A stretch of 41,981 nt of DNA, from positions 1-41,981 of the forward strand of contig CACBYC010000011.1 in assembly GCA_902543405.1 (NCBI GenBank), written 5' to 3'. The notes beneath the pieces are model-generated. The model was not told the origin of the DNA. It saw only the letters and a program-made list of their open reading frames with translations, and ran no database searches. Below are positions 16,842 to 24,880 of the stretch, in pieces (positions within the stretch are counted from its first letter, which is position 1; each line of letters begins with the position of its first letter). The position numbers and the translations under genes are program-made. Origin of the DNA: an uncultured Pelagibacteraceae bacterium (GTDB lineage Bacteria > Pseudomonadota > Alphaproteobacteria > Pelagibacterales > Pelagibacteraceae).

Positions 16842-17882
16842 GTGTCTAAGAAAATTAAAATATCTGTTGTTGGAATAGGTTTAATGGGACTACAACATAT
16901 TAAAGCTATTCAAAAATCAAAATTAGCATCTCTTCACTCAATTGTTGAAATAAAAAACACTGGGATAGAATTATCTAAAAAATTCAATGTACCACTTTAT
17001 AAAAATATCAAAATTTTGTTAGCAAAAGATAAACCTGATGCAGTGATAATTGCAACACCAAATGTTCTACACGAAACTGATACTGTTCGATTTTTAAAAT
17101 CTAAAATTCCTGTATTATTAGAAAAGCCAATTTCAGATAATATTAAATCTGCAAAAAAAATTATTAATAGTGCACACTCAAATAAAACCTCATTACTGAT
17201 AGGATATCATAGACGCCATAATTCAATTGTTAATAATGTTAAAAAAATAATAGAAAATAAAAAACTTGGAAAAATTGTATCTGCAAATATTTTATGCTGG
17301 CTTTATAAACATAAAAAATATTTTAATGAAAAGTGGAGAGTAAGAGAAGGTGGTGGCCCATTAGGTATTAATTTAGTTCATGATATTGATATGATTTGTT
17401 ATTTACTTGGTCCTGTTAAGTATGTTCAGGCATTTAAATCAAATAATATTAGGAAATATAAGGTTGAGGATACAGCTTCAGTAAATTTATTTTTTAAATC
17501 TGGAACTTTATGTACTCTAAATGTATCTGATACGATAACTTCACCATGGAGCTATGAATTAACAGCTGGAGAAAATCCTGCTTATCCAATAACTGACCAA
17601 TCTTCATATTTTATTGGAGGAACAAGAGGCTCAGTTCAATTTCCTAATTTAAAAATATGGTACTATAAAAAAGAAAGAAGTTGGTGGAATAATATTTTTA
17701 ATAATAAAATTAAAGTTCAAAAAAGCAATGAAACTTTAATAAATCAGATCGATCATTTTTCTAGAGTAGTTTTAAAAAAAGAAAAACCAAAAGTGACTGG
17801 TAAGGATGGGTTAAATTCTTTAATAATTTTTGATGCAATAAACAAAAGTTCTCAATCAGGTAAAAAAATAAGAATTAATTAA
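16842..17882 (+). CDS. Gfo/Idh/MocA-family NAD(P)-dependent oxidoreductase
   Basis: A 346-aa two-domain sugar oxidoreductase. The Rossmann start is VVGIGLMGLQH (residues 9-19), the lysine signature is LLEKPIS near 90-96, and the substrate-domain block EGGGPLGINLVHDIDM lies near 167-182, with the usual histidine in VHDID. GTG at 16842 is the start, 11 nt after the SDR stop. The family oxidises sugars, inositols or imino-sugars, so it could serve a second substrate or a lactone/aldose step of the same operon. Its stop overlaps the stop of the convergent permease gene inside the palindrome TTAATTAA (17875-17882). Confidence 0.85.
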   Translation: MSKKIKISVVGIGLMGLQHIKAIQKSKLASLHSIVEIKNTGIELSKKFNVPLYKNIKILLAKDKPDAVIIATPNVLHETDTVRFLKSKIPVLLEKPISDNIKSAKKIINSAHSNKTSLLIGYHRRHNSIVNNVKKIIENKKLGKIVSANILCWLYKHKKYFNEKWRVREGGGPLGINLVHDIDMICYLLGPVKYVQAFKSNNIRKYKVEDTASVNLFFKSGTLCTLNVSDTITSPWSYELTAGENPAYPITDQSSYFIGGTRGSVQFPNLKIWYYKKERSWWNNIFNNKIKVQKSNETLINQIDHFSRVVLKKEKPKVTGKDGLNSLIIFDAINKSSQSGKKIRIN

Positions 17883-18759
17883 TTTTTTTAACTTTCTTTG
17901 TTCCTTCAACTCTAATAAACAAAACTCCAAAGATTATAATTCCAATAAGACCAATTATTTTACTTATATCTGCCGGAACCCCAAAAATTAAAAAATTAAT
18001 TATTGTTGACCAAAGCAATTGAGAATACTGAAAATTAGTTACAAATGACAAATTAGATAATTGAATTGCATAAATAATTATAAAATGACTTATAAAACCA
18101 AAAATTCCCATAGCAACTAAACCAATCCAATAAATGTTATTTTCGATTGGTACCCAATTAAATGAAATATAAATTGTAAATATCAAAGCGCCAGTAACTG
18201 CTGTATAAAAAACTGCTGAGAAAGGTTCATTGTTTCCTGAAATAAGTTTTGTAAAAAATTGATAAAGCGCCCAACATAGTGGTGGCACAATAGGAAAGAT
18301 TAACTCTGGCGATAATACTTTCATACTAGGTCCTAAAGCATAAATAATTGATCCAAAACTTAGCAACATCAAAATTATACCTTTAGGAGACAATATATCT
18401 TTTAAAAAATATGCTGATAAAAGTGAAACAATTAATGGAGCGCTAAAAAAAACTACGTATATGTCAACCAAGTCAAATCTTTGTAATGAGTTAAACATAA
18501 AGAAAGTCGCTGTAACCATTAATAATGATCTAATAATTTGAATTTTAAAATTTCTAGTTAAATTTAGCTTTGGTTTAAAGGTTACGAAATAGACACAAAG
18601 AGCGACAAAGTGAAAAAAAAATCTTCCCCACACAGCTTGTGTAACTGGCATAACATTTCCTAAATATTTTGCAGTTGAGTCCATACAAACAAATAGAAAA
18701 AACCCTGAAGCGGATAGAAAAATAACCTTAATTAAAGAGGCTTTTTGATTTTTTGACAT
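17875..18759 (-). CDS. DMT-superfamily (EamA) membrane transporter
   Basis: A 294-aa integral membrane protein with ten predicted helices arranged as two EamA repeats (about 10-140 and 150-285). The first helix carries GFFLFVCMDSTAKYLG, and WGRFFFHF near residues 44-51 is the conserved start of the second helix. EamA proteins move small metabolites, often amino acids, purines or sugar derivatives, and the direction is unknown. It is encoded 28 nt downstream of the UxaA-type gene on the same strand, so it probably carries that pathway's substrate or product. Confidence 0.88.
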   Translation of the reverse strand: MSKNQKASLIKVIFLSASGFFLFVCMDSTAKYLGNVMPVTQAVWGRFFFHFVALCVYFVTFKPKLNLTRNFKIQIIRSLLMVTATFFMFNSLQRFDLVDIYVVFFSAPLIVSLLSAYFLKDILSPKGIILMLLSFGSIIYALGPSMKVLSPELIFPIVPPLCWALYQFFTKLISGNNEPFSAVFYTAVTGALIFTIYISFNWVPIENNIYWIGLVAMGIFGFISHFIIIYAIQLSNLSFVTNFQYSQLLWSTIINFLIFGVPADISKIIGLIGIIIFGVLFIRVEGTKKVKKIN

Positions 18760-18787
18760 GATAATTTATGAAAAATTTATCAAAAAG

Positions 18788-20293
18788 TTACATCACCACG
18801 CCAACTTGCCATGGATTAAACTCCTCGTCACCGTAGCCGTTAATTTCACTTTTCGATTTATTTCCTGAAGCAGTGTTTACAACTAGATCAAATATTCTAT
18901 TTCCAACTTTTTCAATGTCTTCTTTACCTTCTGCAATAGTCCCACAATTTATATCCATATCTTCTTCCATTTTTTCATACATCGCAGTATTTGTTGATAA
19001 TTTCAAACTTGGAACAGGTTTGCAGCCAAAACATGAACCTCTGCCTGTTGTAAAACAAATTACATTTGCACCTGAAGCAACTTGACCTGTTACAGACACC
19101 GGGTCATATCCTGGAGAATCCATAAAATTAAAACCTTTATTTTTTAATGGTTCTGCATATTCAAGTACGTCTTCTAGAATTGATTTACCACCTTTTGCAA
19201 CAGCACCTAGTGACTTTTCAAGTATGGTAGTTAAACCACCTCGTTTATTCCCAGGAGCAGGATTATTATCCATTGTGCTATTATTAATTGAAGTATAGTT
19301 TTTCCACCATTTTAATCTTTCAATTAATTTATCTGCTGTTTTTTGACTGTTTGCTCTATTAATTAGAAGATGCTCAGCCCCATAAATTTCAGGAGTTTCA
19401 GATAATATTGAACTTCCACCTTTTTTAACTAACAAATCAGCTGCAACACCTAAAGCTGGATTTGCAGTAATACCAGAGTAACCATCTGATCCTCCACATT
19501 GAAGAGCTAAAGTTAAATGACTAACAGACTGAGGGGTTCTCTTAATTTTGTTAGCTTCAGGTAATAAATTTTTTATTTGCGATAGAACTTTTTCGACAAT
19601 TTTTTTAGTTCCACCTTCGTCCTGGATTGTTAAAAAATGAATTCTATTATGTTTTTTTATAGACTCATCAAACAAACTCACTTGAGCACATTCACAACCT
19701 AAGCCAATAACAAATACATGAGAAAAATTTGGATGGTTCTTAAAACCATCAATTGTTCTTTGAAACATTTGCATTCCTTCGCTAACAGTATTCATTCCAC
19801 ATCCAGTTGAGTGAGTAATAGGAACTATGCCATCAATATTAGGATAATCATTTAGAATGTTAGAATATTTAATTTTTTCTACAATCATCTTAGTGACAGT
19901 TGCCGAACAGTTAACTGTACTAACTATACCTATATAATTTCTGGTAGCTACTTGACCGTTATCTCTTAATATTCCATTGAAAAAAGTATCAACTTTTTCA
20001 TCAACAATTGTTTTTTTATTTTTTACATGAAATTCTCTGTCAAATTCTTTGAATTCTAAATTATGAGAATGAACATGTTCACCAGCGGTAATATTTTTTG
20101 ACGCAAACCCAATTATCTGATCATACTTAATTATAGGATCACCTTTGTTTATGGGTTTTAAACAAACTTTGTGTCCAAATGGTATAGGATCAATAGTGCT
20201 TATATCTTGACCATTAATTTTCGTTCTTTCTGGTATAATAAATTGACTTACACCTACATTATCATTTTTATTGAGTACAATTAGACTATTCAT
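18788..20293 (-). CDS. uxaA: UxaA-family dehydratase (altronate dehydratase-like), with fused SAF domain
   Basis: A 501-aa protein joining a SAF domain (residues 1-82, ending AGEHVHSHNLE) to the altronate/galactarate dehydratase C-terminal domain, the full-length UxaA layout. Conserved cysteine-containing blocks, probably iron ligands, are THSTGCGMNT, GLGCECAQ, LQCGGSDGYSG and TTGRGSCFGCKPVPS. UxaA removes water from D-altronate to give 2-keto-3-deoxygluconate; relatives act on other aldonates and galactarate. It is divergent from the xylD gene with only 47 nt between the starts, so the two dehydratases may be co-regulated. Confidence 0.87.
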   Translation of the reverse strand: MNSLIVLNKNDNVGVSQFIIPERTKINGQDISTIDPIPFGHKVCLKPINKGDPIIKYDQIIGFASKNITAGEHVHSHNLEFKEFDREFHVKNKKTIVDEKVDTFFNGILRDNGQVATRNYIGIVSTVNCSATVTKMIVEKIKYSNILNDYPNIDGIVPITHSTGCGMNTVSEGMQMFQRTIDGFKNHPNFSHVFVIGLGCECAQVSLFDESIKKHNRIHFLTIQDEGGTKKIVEKVLSQIKNLLPEANKIKRTPQSVSHLTLALQCGGSDGYSGITANPALGVAADLLVKKGGSSILSETPEIYGAEHLLINRANSQKTADKLIERLKWWKNYTSINNSTMDNNPAPGNKRGGLTTILEKSLGAVAKGGKSILEDVLEYAEPLKNKGFNFMDSPGYDPVSVTGQVASGANVICFTTGRGSCFGCKPVPSLKLSTNTAMYEKMEEDMDINCGTIAEGKEDIEKVGNRIFDLVVNTASGNKSKSEINGYGDEEFNPWQVGVVM

Positions 20294-20340
20294 TTTTTAA
20301 TTTAGGTTTTATATATCATTATAATATATTTTATTATTTT
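20294..20340. promoter_or_regulatory. Short divergent promoter region, uxaA / xylD
   Basis: 47 nt, all but four bases A/T. A perfect TATAAT on the plus strand (20320-20325) lies 15 nt before the xylD ATG, which would give a leader of under 10 nt. No Shine-Dalgarno site precedes xylD. If correct, xylD is read from an almost leaderless mRNA. Confidence 0.3.
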
Positions 20341-22116
20341 ATGAAAAAGAAGAATTTAAGAAGTAAACAATGGTTTGACGACCCAAAAGATCCAGGCATG
20401 ACAGCCATGTATTTAGAAAGATATCTAAATTATGGTCTTACGAGAAAAGAACTTCAATCAGGAAATCCAATAATTGGAATAGCCCAATCAGGGAGCGATT
20501 TATCTCCATGTAACAGACATTTTTTGGATTTAAGTAAAAGAATTAAAGATGGAATTAGAAGAGCAGGTGGTATTCCGATGGAATTTCCTACTCACCCAAT
20601 TCAAGAAACTGGAAAAAAGCCTACCGCAATGTTGGATAGAAACTTATCATATTTGTCTTTGGTTGAGATACTTTATGGATACCCACTTGACGGAGTTATA
20701 CTTACAACTGGATGTGATAAAACTACCCCAGCAGCGTTAATGGCAGCTGCAACAGTTAATATTCCTGCAATTGTTTTATCTGGTGGTCCAATGCTAGATG
20801 GAAATTATAAAGGCAAGAAAGCTGGTGCAGGAACCATTATTTGGGAAGCAAGAAGACTGCATGCTAAGGGAGAAATTAATTACGAAGAATTTATGGATAT
20901 GGCAGCAGCATCTTCACCAAGTCCTGGTCACTGTAATACAATGGGAACAGCTTCATCAATGAATTCTGTTGCTGAGGCATTGGGAATGTCTTTACCAGGA
21001 TGTGCAGTAATACCAGCTCCCTATAGAGAAAGAGAACAAATTTCTTTTGAGACTGGATCTAGGATTGTTAAAATGGTTCACGAAGATTTAACTCCTTCAA
21101 AAATCATGACAAAGAAAGCTTTTGAAAATGCAGTAATAGTTGCAAGTGCTATAGGAGCATCTAGTAATTGTACTACACATTTAATTGCTATAGCAAAACA
21201 TATGGGTGTTAAATTTGATTTATCTCATTGGCAAAAGCTTGGGCACAAAATACCTTTATTAGCAAACTGCCAACCTGCAGGTGAACATTTAATGGAAGGT
21301 TTTTATAGAGCTGGAGGTATACCAGCAATCATGAAAGAATTAATGAAGAATAATAAAATTCACAAAAACTTAATTACTGTAACTGGTAAAACAGTTGCGC
21401 AAAATTTAAGAAAAAAAATTGATGTTGATAGAAATGTGATTAAAACATTTAAAGATAATTTGACTGATAAGGCTGGGTTTCTAGTTATGAAAGGAAATTT
21501 CTTTTCATCTGCAATTATGAAGACTTCAGTAATTAGCAAAGAGTTTAGAGATAGATACTTATCAAACCCCAAACATCCAAATGTTTTTAAAGGAAAAGCA
21601 GTAGTTTTTGAAGGTCCAGAGGATTATCATAACAGGATTAATAGCAAGAAACTAAAAATAGATGAAAATTCTATTTTAATAATAAGAGGTTGTGGGCCTG
21701 TTGGATACCCTGGTTCTGCTGAGGTGGTAAATATGCAACCACCAGATAGACTACTAAAAAAAGGTATTAATGCACTTCCAACCCTTGGAGATGGAAGACA
21801 GAGTGGTACCTCCGAAAGCCCATCAATACTTCATGTATCACCAGAGTCTGCTGTTGGCGGTGATTTAGCTATTGTTAAGACAGGAGATAAAATGACAATA
21901 GATCTTAATAAAAGAAGAGTCGACCTTCAAATAACAAAGTTAGAATTTATTAAAAGAAGAAAAAAGAAAAGGATAAAAAAACTTACAAATCAAACTCCGT
22001 GGCAAGAAATATCTAGATCAAATGTTGGTCAACTTGAAGACGGCGCATGCATTATGTCAAGAGATCAGTATTTAGACATCACTAAAACAAAAGGTGTTCT
22101 AAGAAACTCTCATTAG
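20341..22116 (+). CDS. xylD: D-xylonate dehydratase (IlvD/Edd family)
   Basis: A 591-aa iron-sulfur dehydratase. The sequence follows Caulobacter XylD nearly block for block as I remember it: RSKQWFDDP, MTAMYLERYLNYG, GIAQSGSDLSPCNRH, MQPPDRLLKKGI and LPTLGDGRQSGT. The cluster ligands are Cys57, Cys125 (TTGCDKTTP) and Cys197 (GHCNTMGTAS). It converts D-xylonate to 2-keto-3-deoxyxylonate; IlvD-type sugar-acid dehydratases can also take L-arabinonate or D-gluconate. It starts a two-gene unit with the D-2-hydroxyacid dehydrogenase, whose ATG follows its stop directly. With the xylose-dehydrogenase-like SDR at 16069 it supports a non-phosphorylative pentose route. Confidence 0.93.
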   Translation: MKKKNLRSKQWFDDPKDPGMTAMYLERYLNYGLTRKELQSGNPIIGIAQSGSDLSPCNRHFLDLSKRIKDGIRRAGGIPMEFPTHPIQETGKKPTAMLDRNLSYLSLVEILYGYPLDGVILTTGCDKTTPAALMAAATVNIPAIVLSGGPMLDGNYKGKKAGAGTIIWEARRLHAKGEINYEEFMDMAAASSPSPGHCNTMGTASSMNSVAEALGMSLPGCAVIPAPYREREQISFETGSRIVKMVHEDLTPSKIMTKKAFENAVIVASAIGASSNCTTHLIAIAKHMGVKFDLSHWQKLGHKIPLLANCQPAGEHLMEGFYRAGGIPAIMKELMKNNKIHKNLITVTGKTVAQNLRKKIDVDRNVIKTFKDNLTDKAGFLVMKGNFFSSAIMKTSVISKEFRDRYLSNPKHPNVFKGKAVVFEGPEDYHNRINSKKLKIDENSILIIRGCGPVGYPGSAEVVNMQPPDRLLKKGINALPTLGDGRQSGTSESPSILHVSPESAVGGDLAIVKTGDKMTIDLNKRRVDLQITKLEFIKRRKKKRIKKLTNQTPWQEISRSNVGQLEDGACIMSRDQYLDITKTKGVLRNSH

Positions 22117-23085
22117 ATGAAACCAAAAATTTTAGTTTCTCGAAAAATTTCTGATGGTGCTGAAGAAATATTAAAAAAAGAATTTGATGTAACCCTTAAT
22201 TTGGAAGACAAACCTTACACATATGAGGAATTAATAAAACTTTCTAATGAATATGATGGTTTAATATCTACAAGTTTTGATAAATTAGATAAAAATTTTT
22301 TTGATAGTTTAAATGGAAAATTAAAGATTATTGGTCATGTTGGGGTTGGCTATGACAATATTCATACACAATCAGCTAAAGAAAAAAATATCAAGGTTTC
22401 TAATACACCAAATGTATTAAACGATGCCGTAGCAGAAATAACAATCCTTTTGATTTTAGCATCATCAAGAAGAATTGGTGAGGCTTATAATTTAGTTAAA
22501 TCAAATACTTGGAAAAATCATAGACCGGACATAACTAAATTAATGGTTGGCAATGAAATTACAGGAAAAACTTTAGGTATAATAGGTATGGGAAGGATTG
22601 GACAAATAGTTGCAGATAGGGCCAGAGCGTTTAAAATGAAAATATTTTATTACAATAGAAATAAGTTATCTAATGATTTAGAAAAAGACGCAACTTATTA
22701 TCCTGATTTAAAATCAATGCTACCAAATTGTGATTATATAAGTTTACATACTCCTGCTACCTCAGAAACTAAAAATATGATTAATTCAGAAAGTTTAAAA
22801 TTATTTCCAAAACATTCAGTGTTTATAAATACTTCAAGAGGATCAACTGTGGACGATAATGCTTTGATTGAAGCTTTACAAAATAAAAAAATTTATGGAG
22901 CTGGATTAGATGTTTTCAATAATGAACCTAATCTTGATAAGAGATATTTAGAATTAGAAAATTGTTTTGTTCTTCCTCATGTAGGTAGTGCGACACATGA
23001 AACTCGACTAGCTATGAGTATGTTAGCCGTAAATAATATAAAATGTTTTTTCTCTCAAAAACCTCTTTTATCAGAAGTGGTTTAA
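22117..23085 (+). CDS. D-2-hydroxyacid dehydrogenase, glyoxylate/hydroxypyruvate reductase-like
   Basis: A 322-aa complete member of the family. GHVGVGYDNI (73-82) is the substrate loop, GIIGMGRIGQ (154-163) the NAD(P) motif, and the catalytic residues are Arg241 (NTSRG), Glu270 and His288 (LPHVGSA). The pattern fits GyaR/GhrB-type reductases acting on glyoxylate, hydroxypyruvate or 2-ketogluconate. Directly joined to xylD, it may reduce or oxidise the two-carbon product (glycolate/glyoxylate) of pentonate breakdown, or a 2-keto acid. The N-terminally cut enzyme at the window start is a distant paralogue. Confidence 0.88.
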   Translation: MKPKILVSRKISDGAEEILKKEFDVTLNLEDKPYTYEELIKLSNEYDGLISTSFDKLDKNFFDSLNGKLKIIGHVGVGYDNIHTQSAKEKNIKVSNTPNVLNDAVAEITILLILASSRRIGEAYNLVKSNTWKNHRPDITKLMVGNEITGKTLGIIGMGRIGQIVADRARAFKMKIFYYNRNKLSNDLEKDATYYPDLKSMLPNCDYISLHTPATSETKNMINSESLKLFPKHSVFINTSRGSTVDDNALIEALQNKKIYGAGLDVFNNEPNLDKRYLELENCFVLPHVGSATHETRLAMSMLAVNNIKCFFSQKPLLSEVV

Positions 23086-23150
23086 ACAACACAACTTTTA
23101 GTTGTAATTATATAAACTAATTATTTTAGAATTTTATTTCTGTCTTTTAT

Positions 23151-23179
23151 TTGAATTTTTTTTCTCTTTATGTTTAAAT
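23151..23179 (+). promoter_or_regulatory. Candidate promoter for the TRAP transporter operon
   Basis: TTGAAT (23151-23156), a 17-nt spacer beginning with seven T, and TTAAAT (23174-23179), 29 nt before the dctP ATG. It has the same sequence and spacing as the element at 2445-2473. The 123-nt gap also contains a small hairpin, ACAACT-TTT-AGTTGT (23091-23105), just after the upstream stop. Confidence 0.5.
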
Positions 23180-23208
23180 TTAGAAAAACATAACCGAGAG
23201 GGAAAATA

Positions 23209-24225
23209 ATGTTAAAATTAATAACAAAAATAACTGCTGCGATTGCTGTAGTGTCTATTGCTTTATTTGGTTCTGCTAATGCAAAAACTTTAAAAATAGA
23301 AACTCACTTTACAGCTAGTTCACCAAATGGTGAAGTTGCAGCTCAATTCGCTAAAAACGTAGAAAAGTTTTCTGGTGGAAGCTTAAAAGTACAAATGTTC
23401 TACTCGTCATCAGTAACAGGTAAGTCTGCCGAGGTATTTAACTCTGCACAAACTGGAATTATTGACTGCGATATGACAGGAGCTGGATACCAAACTGGTA
23501 AAAATGCAGCCTTCCAATTCGCAGGTGATGTAATGGGTGGATATGATAACCCATATCAACAATATGAATTCTTGAATTTCCCAGGAGCTCAAGAAGCTGT
23601 TGATGCACTTTACAATAAATATGGAATGACTTTAATTGGTTGGTGGATACCAGGACATGAGTCTTTAATATCTAGTAGACCAATTCCGGATGTTGCTTCA
23701 CTAAAAGACTTTAAATTTAGATCACCTCCAGGAATGGAAAGTATGATCTTTACTGCATTAGGAGCTAAACCAATCGTTATGGACTTTGGTGAAGTTCCAA
23801 CTGCTTTACAAACTGGTCTAATCGATGGTGCTGACTATTCATCATTAGCAACAAACTATGCTGGTGGACACTATGAGCAAAACAAATATGCTACATATCC
23901 AGGTTTTCACTCAATGCCAGCTGACCACTTAGCTTGTAACACAAAAGTTTGGAACAAGTTAAAGCCTCATGAACAAGGCGCAATGTTAGCTGCAATCGAA
24001 ATCTGTGGTAGAACTATCACTAGCTTAGTTGAAAGAAAAAACGCAGAAGCTGTAAAGGCTTTGAAAGAAATGGGCGTTACTCTTCACGACTGGTCTAGAG
24101 AGGACAGACTTAAATTCAGACAAGCTGCACTTGGTGCTTGGGAAGAATGGAAGAAAAAGTCTCCAGAAGCTGCTGCTCTTATAGAGATTCATAAAGCTTA
24201 CATGAAAGCTAACGGTATCCTATAA
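23209..24225 (+). CDS. dctP: TRAP transporter substrate-binding protein (DctP family)
   Basis: A 338-aa periplasmic binding protein. The signal peptide is residues 1-25 (cleavage after GSANA). The carboxylate-binding Arg of the DctP family is in LKDFKFRSPPGMES, and the following block LGAKPIVMDFGEVPTALQTGLIDGAD is characteristic. Of TRAP ligands, the neighbouring acid-sugar enzymes favour a sugar acid or lactone, but this is context only. Its leader has GAGAGGG before the ATG. It is followed by an 11-bp hairpin before the small membrane subunit. Confidence 0.93.
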   Translation: MLKLITKITAAIAVVSIALFGSANAKTLKIETHFTASSPNGEVAAQFAKNVEKFSGGSLKVQMFYSSSVTGKSAEVFNSAQTGIIDCDMTGAGYQTGKNAAFQFAGDVMGGYDNPYQQYEFLNFPGAQEAVDALYNKYGMTLIGWWIPGHESLISSRPIPDVASLKDFKFRSPPGMESMIFTALGAKPIVMDFGEVPTALQTGLIDGADYSSLATNYAGGHYEQNKYATYPGFHSMPADHLACNTKVWNKLKPHEQGAMLAAIEICGRTITSLVERKNAEAVKALKEMGVTLHDWSREDRLKFRQAALGAWEEWKKKSPEAAALIEIHKAYMKANGIL

Positions 24226-24247
24226 TAAAAAGCACTTAACAAAACAT

Positions 24248-24290
24248 AGAAGGGCCTAAAATAGGCCCTTCTCACAAAAGAATTTTTTTT
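24248..24290 (+). terminator. Hairpin between dctP and dctQ, weak terminator or RNA-stabilising element
   Basis: Perfect 11-bp stem AGAAGGGCCTA (24248-24258) and TAGGCCCTTCT (24262-24272), loop AAA. The T tract (24283-24290) starts 10 nt after the stem, so termination may be inefficient; protection of the dctP mRNA 3' end is an alternative. Confidence 0.7.
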
Positions 24291-24294
24291 GCCA

Positions 24295-24879
24295 ATGAGT
24301 GATAAAGAATTACAAGACAAACAATTACAAGAGCAAAACGAAAAAGTTGCAAGTAAAGATGATTTTCCAATAACTTGGATTGATAGAATTTCGTTATTTT
24401 TAAGCCATACAATTAAATATTTAATTCCCGTAATTGTAATCGTAATGATGTACGAAATTTTCATGAGATATATACTGGAAAAACCAACCTTATGGGTTAA
24501 TGAGCTATGTCTATGGTTGGCTGGTGTTTGTTATTTAGTTGGCGGAATCTATGCAACAAGACTTAGAAGCCATATCAGAATTGTCTTATTATATGACTAT
24601 GTAAGCAGGCCAACTCAGCGTATTTTTGATCTAATTAGCACTTTAATTATTGTTACTTTTGCAGCTGCTGTAATTTATGGAGGAATGGAGGATGCATATA
24701 GATCATTTATAAATTGGGAAAGATTTGCAACTTATTGGGACCCACCAATTCCTGCAACTATGAAACCACTAACACTTATTTGTATATTTCTCATTGCTCT
24801 ACAATCAATAAATAATTTAATTATTGATTGGAAAAATCCTAAGGAAAAACAGTACCAACCTGCCAAAGATTTAAAATAA
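24295..24879 (+). CDS. dctQ: TRAP transporter small membrane subunit (DctQ family)
   Basis: A four-helix DctQ-type protein of about 194 aa. A hydrophilic tail of about 30 residues precedes the first helix. Family marks are the EIFMRYILEKPTLWVNELCLWLAG block near residues 55-80, with the conserved Arg-Tyr and Trp-x-x-Glu, and the RLRSHIRI stretch near 95. ATG 24295 is preferred; a TTG at 24289 in frame lies in the T tract of the hairpin. No clear ribosome-binding site is present. The DctM start follows 1 nt after the stop. Confidence 0.9.
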   Translation: MSDKELQDKQLQEQNEKVASKDDFPITWIDRISLFLSHTIKYLIPVIVIVMMYEIFMRYILEKPTLWVNELCLWLAGVCYLVGGIYATRLRSHIRIVLLYDYVSRPTQRIFDLISTLIIVTFAAAVIYGGMEDAYRSFINWERFATYWDPPIPATMKPLTLICIFLIALQSINNLIIDWKNPKEKQYQPAKDLK

Positions 24880-24880
24880 A

